The notes under the pieces were generated by a model that was not told the DNA's origin, made no database searches, and saw only the letters and a list, made by a program, of their open reading frames with translations. This document shows, one piece after another, positions 1 through 8,900 of a stretch of DNA of 64,000 nucleotides. This DNA is from CAYILR01 sp964364175 (GTDB taxonomy: Bacteria > Bdellovibrionota > UBA1018). The first letter of the stretch is position 1, and every line of letters begins with the position of its first letter. The stretch lies in assembly GCA_964364175.1 (NCBI GenBank), contig CAYILR010000015.1:1-64000 (forward strand), read 5' to 3'. The position numbers and the translations under genes are program-made.

Positions 1-133
1 ATCCGTTCAAACCAAACACGATATTGATGCCTGGTCGGAACTCGATCTTGGTCTTGCCCTTGAGCCACTCGACCTTGTCCCAGTGCTTCACAGGACTCAG
101 CTTGGGAGAACGGACGATAAGCTCATAGATCAT
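1..133 (-). CDS. P-loop ATPase, N-terminus only (runs off left edge)
   Basis: The ATG at 133 has a GAGG Shine-Dalgarno-like stretch about 10 nt upstream. The 44 visible codons contain FRPGINIVFGLNG, the strand that leads into the Walker A loop of SMC/Rad50/RecF-type ABC ATPases, where SGKS normally follows. The lysine itself lies beyond the window, so the call rests on this lead-in alone. It would be a second ATPase of this class besides the Rad50-like protein at 14931-17390. The gene lies downstream of the MT-A70 methyltransferase in the same direction. An AAA_23-like or gp46-like recombination ATPase is the natural guess, but other P-loop families cannot be excluded. Confidence 0.6.
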   Translation of the reverse strand, partial: MIYELIVRSPKLSPVKHWDKVEWLKGKTKIEFRPGINIVFGLNG

Positions 134-139
134 CGGCGG

Positions 140-226
140 TTATCCTCGGTAGCGAAGCCCACGGTAGACAATCTCGCCGAAGTAGTCAACGATTTTAGGT
201 ACTTCTACCCATACTGCTTGACGTTC
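140..226 (-). other. Coding-like +1 frame tail after the MT-A70 stop
   Basis: Directly after the TGA of the methyltransferase (225-227), the +1 frame stays open for 28 codons and ends at TAA 140-142, just before the next gene's ribosome binding site. The peptide (ERQAVWVEVPKIVDYF, then EIVYRGLRYRG) looks like ordinary protein. The frame has no ATG, GTG or TTG start. It may be a frameshifted C-terminal extension of the methyltransferase, made by an indel or by recoding, or a remnant of another gene. Confidence 0.3.
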
Positions 227-893
227 AAGCTCGTTTGAAGAGCGGCTGCGGCGGGAGAAACTGCGGAGGGGTGGTTGGGGCTTCCTTACCCCAGCTAAAC
301 CAGCCGGCTACGGCTTCACGAGCGAACAGTTCGATGCGTGGCCGGTCACCATACAAAGCGACAATCCGGTCTCTCACTTCTCGCGGTTTTTCTGAATGTC
401 GGCCACGAGGAGCAAACACGGTTTGCCGGACAGCGGCGTCCAAGAGCGGAAATGGCCGCCCTCGCTTGCAGGTGGTCGCCAGGAGGCAAAGCTCCGTTAA
501 GGGCTTCGTCCCCGTCGGCGGAACACCCTGCGCGCCAATCGGTTCCCCGCTTTTCTTACTGGTCTTCACCCAAACAAAGGCAACACCCCTATAAGCCAAG
601 CCCCAAGATCGAATCGCATCGACAGCCAGATCGAGCCTCGGGCACGTAGCCCAAACAAAGGCCGCTCCTTCAGCTTTGAACATGCCCTTGATAGGCATGG
701 CGGTGATCTCGTCCATCGTCATCAGGTCGTAGTGCTTGCCTGCCGCGGCGTCTTTATCGGGGCTACCATAGTGTGGCCACGGGGGGTCCATGTATACTAT
801 GTCATAGCGGCCTAGCAGCTTGTCGTAGATACGGGAACTTGGCTGCGAAGTAGTCACCTTGCCGCAGAGTAGCGCGAGGCGAGTTGTCGTCAA
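225..893 (-). CDS. MT-A70 family adenine-N6 methyltransferase
   Basis: The protein contains YDIVYMDPPWPHYG, the DPPW catalytic motif of the MT-A70 family, followed by the family's usual pattern (HYDLMTMDEI, GAAFVWATCPRLDLA, FVWVKTSKKSGEP, a RHSEKPREVRDRI segment and a final YGDRPRIELFARE strand). These enzymes transfer a methyl group from SAM to N6 of adenine; phage members usually act on DNA. The open frame reaches back to 1100, but that part overlaps the membrane-protein gene ending at 910. The likely start is TTG at 893 or GTG at 857; neither has a strong ribosome binding site. The role may be protection against host restriction (inference). Confidence 0.8.
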   Translation of the reverse strand: MTTTRLALLCGKVTTSQPSSRIYDKLLGRYDIVYMDPPWPHYGSPDKDAAAGKHYDLMTMDEITAMPIKGMFKAEGAAFVWATCPRLDLAVDAIRSWGLAYRGVAFVWVKTSKKSGEPIGAQGVPPTGTKPLTELCLLATTCKRGRPFPLLDAAVRQTVFAPRGRHSEKPREVRDRIVALYGDRPRIELFAREAVAGWFSWGKEAPTTPPQFLPPQPLFKRA

Positions 894-909
894 GATGCCA
901 GGTTGGGTT

Positions 910-1323
910 CTAAGGCTTCGAGACGGGCTTGCCGTCTGGCACCGTGTCTGGCGGTGTCGCGATCCCGTTTGGCGGCGTATGGGCGATGGACTCGGCGGCG
1001 AGAGCTTCTTCCCCCGCCTTGGCTTCTCGTGCTTCCTTGAACAGGTCCTGCCACTCATGAGTAACGACGGCGCCGCCAAGACCTGTGAGCGCCGAGCCAA
1101 TGGCGAGGTACCAAGGCTGGCCGAAGCCGATAGCGTCGGCTGTTCCGAGGGCCGCGGTGGCAGCCAGAAGCATCGTCGGCTTGGCCCACCAGGGCAACTT
1201 GGTCCAAACCTCCCGGAACAGCGGCGTCCGCATGATGGCGACGAGGCTGCGAATGATACCAGCGATGGCAGCCGCAGCCCCCATCGTATGGGCGATCTCA
1301 GGAGGAAGGGCTGCCGGGTCCAT
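910..1323 (-). CDS. Small membrane protein, holin-like architecture
   Basis: This is a 137-residue protein with three hydrophobic stretches, roughly residues 13-32, 48-66 and 70-88, followed by a charged, proline-rich C-terminus. It starts with ATG at 1323, which overlaps the TGA of the upstream gene by one base (TGATG). The layout resembles holins and other small phage membrane proteins, but nothing identifies it as one, and a better lysis pair lies at 59.8-61.0 kb. Confidence 0.65.
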   Translation of the reverse strand: MDPAALPPEIAHTMGAAAAIAGIIRSLVAIMRTPLFREVWTKLPWWAKPTMLLAATAALGTADAIGFGQPWYLAIGSALTGLGGAVVTHEWQDLFKEAREAKAGEEALAAESIAHTPPNGIATPPDTVPDGKPVSKP

Positions 1324-1679
1324 CAGAGGTAGGCTTCAAGGTTGGCACGTGTCAACGGCACCCCAGGAGCCGCATCATTCTCAATGATGATGTACGTCGC
1401 CTCGATGTGGTCAGCCAAGTTGCCGACCAAAGCCGCCTGGCCTGCGAGGTCCACTGACGTGAAGCGTGCACGTCCGTAGGAGGTCACGGCGATGCTGCCG
1501 GGGATGTTGGGATTGTTGAGATTGTAGGCGTACTGGCCCACCGCACCGTTGCGCGGGATGTTGCCAAAGCTAGTGTTCGCTACGCTGTTGCCTGTGTAGA
1601 CGAACATCCGGCGTTGATTCGCCAGGGTGTTTGGCAACGCAGTCGTGCCGATGTTGACGCGGACGTTGAGGATAGCCAT
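1323..1679 (-). CDS. Unknown 118-residue protein, possibly a virion surface protein
   Basis: ATG at 1679 is preceded by AGGAG. The protein is rich in Asn, Gly, Ala and Thr, predicted beta-rich, without cysteines or membrane segments. This composition resembles small phage decoration or fibre proteins, but no motif is recognisable. It overlaps the downstream membrane protein by one base and is probably co-transcribed with it. Confidence 0.6.
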   Translation of the reverse strand: MAILNVRVNIGTTALPNTLANQRRMFVYTGNSVANTSFGNIPRNGAVGQYAYNLNNPNIPGSIAVTSYGRARFTSVDLAGQAALVGNLADHIEATYIIIENDAAPGVPLTRANLEAYL

Positions 1680-1714
1680 GCGGTGCTCCTAGCTAGTGCT
1701 TTCCTAGGATGCCT

Positions 1715-1960
1715 TCATCGCCTCACGACCGCCCCGACAATCCGGACGGGCTCGAAGCACATGCAGTAACACGGCGTCTCCTGACAGACGCACATGCACT
1801 CGGGAGCCGAAGTCGGCGCCTCGTGATCCTGCGCAAACCACCAGATGGCGATAGCTGTTACACCAATGATGGCTGCCTTCCGCAGCCAAGAACCCCACCA
1901 CACGGCGAACCTCGAAGTTGAAAGTCGAGGCTCTGTGGCACGGTTGTCGTCACCTGGCAA
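1715..1960 (-). CDS. Small single-pass membrane protein with a Cys cluster
   Basis: The protein has 81 residues: a charged N-terminus, one hydrophobic segment (about residues 29-43, IIGVTAIAIWWF) and then five cysteines in a short stretch (CMCVCQETPCYCMC). The apparent start is TTG at 1960, immediately after the stop of the upstream gene at 1961. An internal start cannot be ruled out. The shape recalls spanin-like or metal-binding membrane peptides, but there is no lipobox and the function is unknown. Confidence 0.5.
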   Translation of the reverse strand: MPGDDNRATEPRLSTSRFAVWWGSWLRKAAIIGVTAIAIWWFAQDHEAPTSAPECMCVCQETPCYCMCFEPVRIVGAVVRR

Positions 1961-2413
1961 CTAGGTTCCAAGGCCGCTGAAATTGGTGTAAGCTGCTTCT
2001 ACTGCTCGATGCTCGGCATTCGCCCTGGTGGACAAGGTCTCTTTGGCGTCTGATTGCCAAACCACACCAGCCTGAAAGGCATCCCGCACGATGTTGGGAA
2101 TTCGACGCCACGTATCGACGAACCCCAGTTGAAGCTTGTCCCGCTCGGCTTGGAGCGCAGCTTTCTCGACGAGCAATTGGGCCAACTGTCGTTCATAGTC
2201 CTCGAACTTCGGTTGAGGACAACCCTGGCGATGCTGAGGCCGCATTCCCAGATCGCAGTATGGGCACGGCATACGGTCCAGTAGGTCCGGTGGCGCAGCC
2301 TTTGGGTCAGGCCCAGGTGCCGGACTCATCTTGTAGAGGCATCCGCATGTTTCGCACACGCCAGTGTTGGGGTTCCAGCGTCGGTCTCGAATATCACACT
2401 CGCAGGGCATCAC
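1961..2413 (-). CDS. Unknown cysteine-rich protein
   Basis: This 150-residue protein begins with two zinc-binding-like clusters (CECD, CETCGC, later CPYC and a further Cys in GCPQP) and continues as an alpha-helical, coiled-coil-like segment (about residues 70-100). The ATG at 2413 overlaps the TGA of the polymerase gene (ATGA), which implies coupled translation. The place next to the polymerase suggests a replication accessory role, which is inference only. Confidence 0.6.
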   Translation of the reverse strand: MMPCECDIRDRRWNPNTGVCETCGCLYKMSPAPGPDPKAAPPDLLDRMPCPYCDLGMRPQHRQGCPQPKFEDYERQLAQLLVEKAALQAERDKLQLGFVDTWRRIPNIVRDAFQAGVVWQSDAKETLSTRANAEHRAVEAAYTNFSGLGT

Positions 2414-5400
2414 TTCTTCTCCGGTACGGGCAGACCGAGCACGGCCTGGTCATACAACACCAGTTCGTCAATGATGTCCTCGAACAGGGTGCCAGGTGGG
2501 GAACTACGGATGATCTCGGCGTCGTACAAGGCGCGCTTCAATGACTTCTCCGTAAGGTCAAAGTCTGCCATGCAACCCCAGTTCACCCCAACATCGAAAT
2601 CCACGGCGAGTGGGACGGTAGCGGTGACGCCGAAGTCCTTTTCGATCAGGTTCACGTCAGTGAAGATGTCACGGGCTAGCGTGGCGTAGGCCATGATGAC
2701 CTCTGGGATGGCCGGAAGCTCAGCTACGAGGCTGTCGTGGACCGTGTTGATGAGCTTGGTGCCCACGCGCAGGCGGGCATCAGGGTGAGTACGGAGCGCT
2801 CGACGGAGCTTACAGGCCGCGTAGATGCAGAAGTCCGAGGCTGCTGACTGGATCGGCGTGTTGCGGGCCTGGCGCTTGGCCCGGTTCGCTACCGCCGTGT
2901 CCGCAGCCGCAGCCTCCGGCAACCTACGCCAGCGACCGAACGGCGAATGAGCGACGCACGATTTCTCAATCGTGTTGTCGACGTTTTCGAGCCACTTGGC
3001 GGCATCAGGAAACTGCTTCATCCACAGATCGACGGCTTCCTCGGCTTCGTCCTCTTTTATCTTGAGGTCCTTGGCAAGTGACTTGTAATGCTTGCCGTAA
3101 ATGAGCCCGAAGCAGATCACTTTCGCGGCCTGTCGTGCCTTCTTTGCGGCTTTCTCGTCCGTGAATGGTAGATCCAATGGTAGCTTATACATAGCCAGCG
3201 CTGTGGCCATATGAAGGTCACCGTCGACCTTGAGGCGGCGTTTCAGGTCGACGTTCTTCGGGTCTTTGAGGAGAGCTTCTTGAAGCTCGGCTGCGAGGGC
3301 GTACTTGGCGGCCAGAGCCCTGTCACCGGAAAGGATACCAAGCCACCGGACTTCGGCCTGAGAAAAGTCCAACTGCACCAAGATCTTGTTCATCGCAGCC
3401 CGGAACATGGCCTTGATCTGCTTCTTGTCTCGCGTGTCTCCTCGTGGAAGATTTTGGCTGTTCGGGTCCGAGCCTGACAATCTGCCTGACGTGGTATTGA
3501 TCAAGTTGAAACGAGGTCGGATGCGACCATCGGCCGACTGGAGTTTTTGCAGCCACTCAGCCATCGGCTCCAGGTACGAGGAGTCGAGCTTGGAAAGCTG
3601 TTGGTACTCCTGGTAGAGCGCAACCAGCGGCTCGGCCTTCTTGTGCCGCTCTTGCCATGCCTTGTCGACAGACTCGTTGGCACCGTCGAGTTGCATCACG
3701 TCCCAGAACAACGCTCGGCGGTGATCGTGGGAGGCGAGAGAGAAGCCCTGCGTAGTCGTGGCTGAACCTTTGAACAAGGGGCGGACACCACCTGCGCCTT
3801 GCTTGGCCTGGTTGACGACGCGCATGGCGTTTCGCACTTCGGGGGCCTTGGCGAAGTGCTCCTCAATCTCAGCGAGACGATGGACGATGGAGGAGTCAGA
3901 AGCCCGGAGCTTCCGGAGCAAATCGACGTCGATCAGTTGCCCCGTCATCGTCAGATCGCTCGTGTACCGGATGGCTTCCGAGTAGAGCTTCGCGGCTATT
4001 CGCATCAGATCGTGCAGCGAACCTTCCTCCTCCATCCGATCCATCTGGACCAGGACCAGGCGAGCCGTGACCGAGGCGTCGATGCCCACGTACTCGTTGA
4101 CTGTCTCGATGTTCTCCTGCGACAACGACGCACGCCGGGCCTTCATCGCTGTCTCGGCGTACCAGCGAAAGCCCAACATCTCGGTTGCCTGCGTCTCCAA
4201 GCTGTACGGCTTGGTGATGCCCACGTCCTTGCGGTTCTCGTCCATCAGGTACGCGATGACCTGGGTATCGAGGATAACCTTGTTGCCTTCTTCGCCAAGG
4301 AACACGTCGAAGAACAGCTTGATCATCTGCGTTTCAAACTGCGCATTGTGGGCGAGGAAGGCGTAGAACCTGGCTCCCTTGGCCTGGAACAGCCGCTTGA
4401 GGTGGCCGAACACCTCCTCCAACTCCTCCGGCGAAAACGGCGTCTCTGGGTGCGCCAACGGGATGACGAACGCTGAGTCTGGGGCACTCTTGAAAGCAAA
4501 GCCGACGTTGAGAAGCCGGTTGGTGACAATGGACAGTTCGAGGCTCTCGGTCTCGAAGTCCAGCGCCAGGAAGTCGTCCTTTTGGATCTCCTCCGATGTG
4601 AAGCAGTAGTCCACGAACTTCTTGACGCCAGCTACGGTATCGAGGACCGTGATGTCGATGGTGCTTCTGTCCCCATCAGGTGAAGCGAAACCGGTCTTCA
4701 AGAGGTTCGGAAGCCTCTCCCTCAGGTCGCGCAGCATGTCCCGCCTGGCCCACTGGGAGGTCCGGGCAAAGGACCGGTCGTAGGTGACCATCGTGCCCTC
4801 TCGCTTGGATGCGAGGGCAAGGCCCGGTTTCGGGTGTAGCGGCAGTACCCGCAGAGCAGGCACCGAGGAGCCCATATCGAGCGCCTTGGCCGCGAGCGGT
4901 CCCATCGCGACCACGACCTTGGGCTTGAGCGTGTTGACCGCCCGGATCACGTAGTCCTTGCACTTTGTGACCGCCTTCTCGGCCTCCTCCAGCGGAGTCA
5001 GGTACTTCCGCTTGAAGCTGTTGCCTTTGTACTTCTTCTTGAGGACGAAGTGGCTGACCTCGCCGCAGGGATAGCACCTGACAGCGGGGACGATGGCGAA
5101 CGACTGGAGCCCAGCGTCACCGATGGCGCTCTTGAGCATTTCGAGGATGCGCTTGCCGTCCTGGTCGCTCAGGAAGCCGCCTTCACCTTTGTTGTCAAAG
5201 TAGGTCGGCGCGTCCCCCACGACGAGAACATCCACCGGGTCCAAAGGCTGTGCGATCGACTCCGAGGTCGAGTACCGCACGATGTCGGCCTGCTTGACCT
5301 GGATGTTCGCCTTCTTGTCCTGCCAACGAACAGCCAAAGAACAACCGGAACACGGCTCGTGGTCCGCATCCCCTATCCGTGCGGCCTTGAAAATGGGAAG

Positions 5401-5415
5401 CGCGTGATTGGCCAT
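2410..5415 (-). CDS. Family A DNA polymerase with N-terminal UDG-like domain
   Basis: This 1001-residue replicative polymerase has three parts. Residues about 15-210 resemble family 4 uracil-DNA glycosylases: GDAP motif, HPKP near the second active-site loop, and four cysteines (22, 25, 114, 152) placed like the 4Fe-4S ligands. Residues about 280-450 form a 3'-5' exonuclease (DFETE; HNAQFE; YVGIDASVT, i.e. Y-x3-D). The C-terminal half is the Pol I palm and fingers: motif A DFSQAEVR with the steric-gate Glu, O-helix R-x3-K-x3-F with Phe (near 755-770), and motif C VHDSL. Departures from E. coli Pol I are HDS instead of HDE in motif C and Glu in exonuclease motif II. SPO1-type phage polymerases are recalled to carry a similar UDG-like domain. 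Confidence 0.93.
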   Translation of the reverse strand: MANHALPIFKAARIGDADHEPCSGCSLAVRWQDKKANIQVKQADIVRYSTSESIAQPLDPVDVLVVGDAPTYFDNKGEGGFLSDQDGKRILEMLKSAIGDAGLQSFAIVPAVRCYPCGEVSHFVLKKKYKGNSFKRKYLTPLEEAEKAVTKCKDYVIRAVNTLKPKVVVAMGPLAAKALDMGSSVPALRVLPLHPKPGLALASKREGTMVTYDRSFARTSQWARRDMLRDLRERLPNLLKTGFASPDGDRSTIDITVLDTVAGVKKFVDYCFTSEEIQKDDFLALDFETESLELSIVTNRLLNVGFAFKSAPDSAFVIPLAHPETPFSPEELEEVFGHLKRLFQAKGARFYAFLAHNAQFETQMIKLFFDVFLGEEGNKVILDTQVIAYLMDENRKDVGITKPYSLETQATEMLGFRWYAETAMKARRASLSQENIETVNEYVGIDASVTARLVLVQMDRMEEEGSLHDLMRIAAKLYSEAIRYTSDLTMTGQLIDVDLLRKLRASDSSIVHRLAEIEEHFAKAPEVRNAMRVVNQAKQGAGGVRPLFKGSATTTQGFSLASHDHRRALFWDVMQLDGANESVDKAWQERHKKAEPLVALYQEYQQLSKLDSSYLEPMAEWLQKLQSADGRIRPRFNLINTTSGRLSGSDPNSQNLPRGDTRDKKQIKAMFRAAMNKILVQLDFSQAEVRWLGILSGDRALAAKYALAAELQEALLKDPKNVDLKRRLKVDGDLHMATALAMYKLPLDLPFTDEKAAKKARQAAKVICFGLIYGKHYKSLAKDLKIKEDEAEEAVDLWMKQFPDAAKWLENVDNTIEKSCVAHSPFGRWRRLPEAAAADTAVANRAKRQARNTPIQSAASDFCIYAACKLRRALRTHPDARLRVGTKLINTVHDSLVAELPAIPEVIMAYATLARDIFTDVNLIEKDFGVTATVPLAVDFDVGVNWGCMADFDLTEKSLKRALYDAEIIRSSPPGTLFEDIIDELVLYDQAVLGLPVPEKK

Positions 5416-5422
5416 GTAGAAG

Positions 5423-5917
5423 CTAACTATCCGTTCCGTTGTTCAGGTCGCCGGGGGTACTCGATCCAAGACCAGTGGAGCCGAATCCGTCTTCACCTCG
5501 GGCAGTGTCCGACAGAACCTTGACCTCGACAAGCTCCGTCGGCAAAACGCTGGCGATGACCATCTGGGCAATGCGGTCTCCGCGTTTCACCTCGAAGTCT
5601 GGGGTCTCAGAGGCATTGTGAAGGATGACCTTCACTTCGCCGCGAAAATCGGCGTCGATAGTGCCAAACAAAGCAACAATACCCTTAGCATTCAAGCCAG
5701 ACCGACCTCGGATCTGTGCTTCCGTGCCCTCCGGAAGCTCTAGCGCGAAGCCGACCGGAATCATCGCGGTCTGGCCTTTGTAGAGGAACACCGGCTCTCG
5801 TGCCACGAGATCGTAGCCCACGGCCCCGCTGGTCTTGCGCTGCGGCTTGCAGGCCGGGTCGAGGAGCTTGATTTTGATGGTTGTAGGCTCAGGATTCGTC
5901 GAGGTCGGCGTAGCCAT
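5423..5917 (-). CDS. dut: dUTP diphosphatase
   Basis: All five trimeric dUTPase motifs are present in order: AVGYDL, GRSGL, GTIDADFRGEVKV, GDRIAQMV and RGEDGFGSTG. The enzyme hydrolyses dUTP to dUMP and diphosphate, keeping uracil out of DNA and feeding thymidylate synthesis. The length (164 aa) is normal. The gene lies between helicase and polymerase in one minus-strand run; its start at 5917 overlaps the helicase 3' end by 29 nt. It belongs with the UDG-like polymerase domain and the dCTP deaminase homologue at 28849-29535. Confidence 0.95.
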   Translation of the reverse strand: MATPTSTNPEPTTIKIKLLDPACKPQRKTSGAVGYDLVAREPVFLYKGQTAMIPVGFALELPEGTEAQIRGRSGLNAKGIVALFGTIDADFRGEVKVILHNASETPDFEVKRGDRIAQMVIASVLPTELVEVKVLSDTARGEDGFGSTGLGSSTPGDLNNGTDS

Positions 5918-8900
5918 CGTTGGGTAGCTCCAGCTTGCGTGGGTTCATATCACCCGCCAGCGCGGCATCCAAGATGGGTTTTTCGTCGGGCACGACCAAC
6001 GGCTTCTCCTTCTTTCTGAAGGTAGAAATAGGAGGGGCGTTCTCAATAGCAACGTCCAGTTCATCCTTGACGTGGAGCTTCTTCTTGCCGAGCTTGCGCA
6101 CCTTCGGTTTGGGTACGTCGGCCGTCGATAGGCTCTCGAACCGGCAGTAGTGTAGGGCGATCCCCACAGGGAAATCGAAGGGCTCGTATTGCCGAGCCTT
6201 GAGGTGACGGAGCCAGACTCTACCTTCTGCCTCAGCTTCTTTCGTCTTGAGCCACACGATGACAACATCTGCGTCTTCACGCATTGCTTTCGCGTACCGT
6301 ACCTCGACCTCTCCAGTCTCTTTGTCAACATTTATTTGAACCGCCAGCACAATGCAGATGCCGTACTTCTTCGCAAGGCGCTTGAACTGCTTGGTGATGG
6401 TGGACAGGCGCTCCCAACCTTGGAGCTTGTCGTTGTCTCCGGTCAGCAGGTTCACATAGTCTATGAACCAGACGTCGTACTTGAATTGCTTGAACACCAT
6501 CTCGCAGCCAGCAACCGTCTGCTCGCTGGGAGCGTAGAAAGTGCAGCGCGACTGCGCCGTGACGCACTCCTCGTGGAACTCGTCCCACGCCTCGTCGATG
6601 CGCTGCTGGAGCTTTGGTGTGACACCGCCCGACCGGAGAACATCAGAGTTGATATTAGCGAGGCTAGAAGATAGACGCTCATCAATCTGCTCAAGGGAAA
6701 GCTCAAGCTGAAGCATAGCGACGCTGGTGCCCATGCGCGCCATGTTCAACATCAGCGATAGCTCCATCGCGGTGTTGTGCTGAACGAGGCCGTTTGCACA
6801 GAACGAGTGCGTCCCTGGGACCACGAAGTCATAGACCGTGACCTCGGTCTCGATGGTTTCTATCGAAGTGATAAGATCACAGACGACCTCCGCACTGGTC
6901 AAGAACCTCAGGGTGTCAACCTCAGGACCGGTCACGCCAAGGTGGTCTGCGAAATCCAACAGAGTGCTGCAATTGATATTGGTTGGTCTTCCTTTGTAGA
7001 CAGCGTTACGAACGCAATTACTGGCCTTTTCCCCGCCAGGAAGGGCCGCGAAGGATGTCTTAACCTCAATCATCTTCTGTCGGACAGCGCGCCAGGCTGA
7101 TTGCAGAGCTTTGTTAGCGCCGTGCAGGTACTCGGTCTTGCGTCCCACGGCTTGGCTCTGTCCGCGTCGGAGGCATTCGACAAGCTCGGCCTTCTTCCGA
7201 GAAGACAAGAACCCGATCCTCTCCGCGAAGACGTCCACGTATTTATGGCCGATGATGAGTGTATAAGCGTGGCTGATGTTACCAGGCGTTCCGTTCGTAG
7301 CTGTCTTGTCTTGCTCGACGGTATTGGTCACAATACCGAGGTTCAACAACAAGAGCTTCACTTGTCGATGAAGCTCTGACGACGTTGTGGTGTAGAGCAC
7401 CTGCTTTTTATCGTCCTGCTGGATATAACCGTCCCCCTCGAACAGAGCTTGAAGGAAGGCAACGACAAACGGTTCTGGAGCAACGCGGATGCAACGTGGA
7501 ACTTCGCGGTCTGCGGAGAGGCCGCGCAGCAGGCCGATCTCCTCCCACCACGCTACGAACTGAGGCCGCACGCTGTGACACAAGCCGACGACACGACCGT
7601 CCTCTGTTGTCTCATCCTCTCTGGCGGCCTCCTCGGGGAACACAGCCTTAAAGGTTTTGACGTAATCGTCCATGATCTCTTGATCGTGATTCGAGAAGCT
7701 CAGCTTCGTGCCTCCGGTCGTGTTGAAGTGGCCCTCTGACACGAGGTAGCCGAGAATCTTGGCGAGGCCGAGGCTCATTGTAGGCTGAGTGCAGACGCCA
7801 ACAGCCGTCGGAAGCTGGATGGTAGACCCCCACAAGCGCTGACCACTCATGATGACCACGGCGTCACCTGGTGTCAGATCCTTCTGAAAGGACCAATCCA
7901 CAACACCCTCCCGCACCGTCAGGACACGATGCGCGGCTGTCGCCTGGTTGTTGAAACCGAGGGCTGTGCTGACTTTGAACGTCTTAGTCACGGCCTCTTT
8001 GTAGATGTGCGAGATCGACTCGCGGCCTTCCCGTCCATGAACCTCGAAGGCCGCTTCCGTGTACCCACACGGTAGGTGGCTGGCGATCTCCCCCATGGAT
8101 AGGAGCCCGCAGCTTGTGAGTGTAAGGGCTTCATCAGTCAAACACTTTCCACCGCCGCTTGTGCTACCCAGCAACACAACTTCGCCGGGTTGGAAGCCGC
8201 CAGCCTTCTCATCGTAGGCCGCGAAGCCGGTCTTGAACCTGGGGCGGTCTGTTGCCCCCATTTTGCGGACTTCTTCTTTGCGCTTGGCCTTGTCAGTGTC
8301 GGTGGTCTGGTAGCCGAAGTGCATGAGCACGTCGGCGATCGACTCCTGCCCCCGGATGGAGAGCACATCTGACGCCGCCTTCTCGACGATGCTGGGACCG
8401 AGGAGGGGATCGAACGTCTCGGCGTCGGCGATCTGCGCGATGGCGTCGACGTAGTGCTCGGCCGCCTTCCGCGTGATGCGGTACGACTCCAACAGATCGA
8501 ATACCAAGCCCTCGAAGTCGGCGTTCGACTCCAAAGCCACTTCTTTGTCGCTGGAGAGCTTCAAGGTGCCGTGGATGAGCGGCTTGCCCCGGTCTGCCCT
8601 AGCAAGCACGGTCTCCAACTGGAGCTTCGTGGATGCAGGCAGCGCCGGGTCTTTCGAGAGGACGGCGAGCTTCGGCCAGTCCCGACCAGCTTGGTGCAGG
8701 GTCTTGAGCCGCTGAAACAGTGCCCTGGTCGGGTCGGCCGCGAAGTGCTCCTCGGTCAGTCGAGGCCACAGACGCCCCTGAAGCTCAGGGTCCATCACGA
8801 CCCGGACCAGCGTCAGAAACTCCAACTGTCCGTTGTGGAGCCGTGAAGACTCGAACTCTGGCGCGGCGATCTCTGTGAGAGGAGCCCGCGATTTCTGCGG

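Noticed and set aside
3799..4476. 225-residue plus-strand ORF inside the polymerase gene
   Set aside because: Antisense shadow of the GC-rich polymerase reading frame; no motif, and the minus frame has clear polymerase domains.
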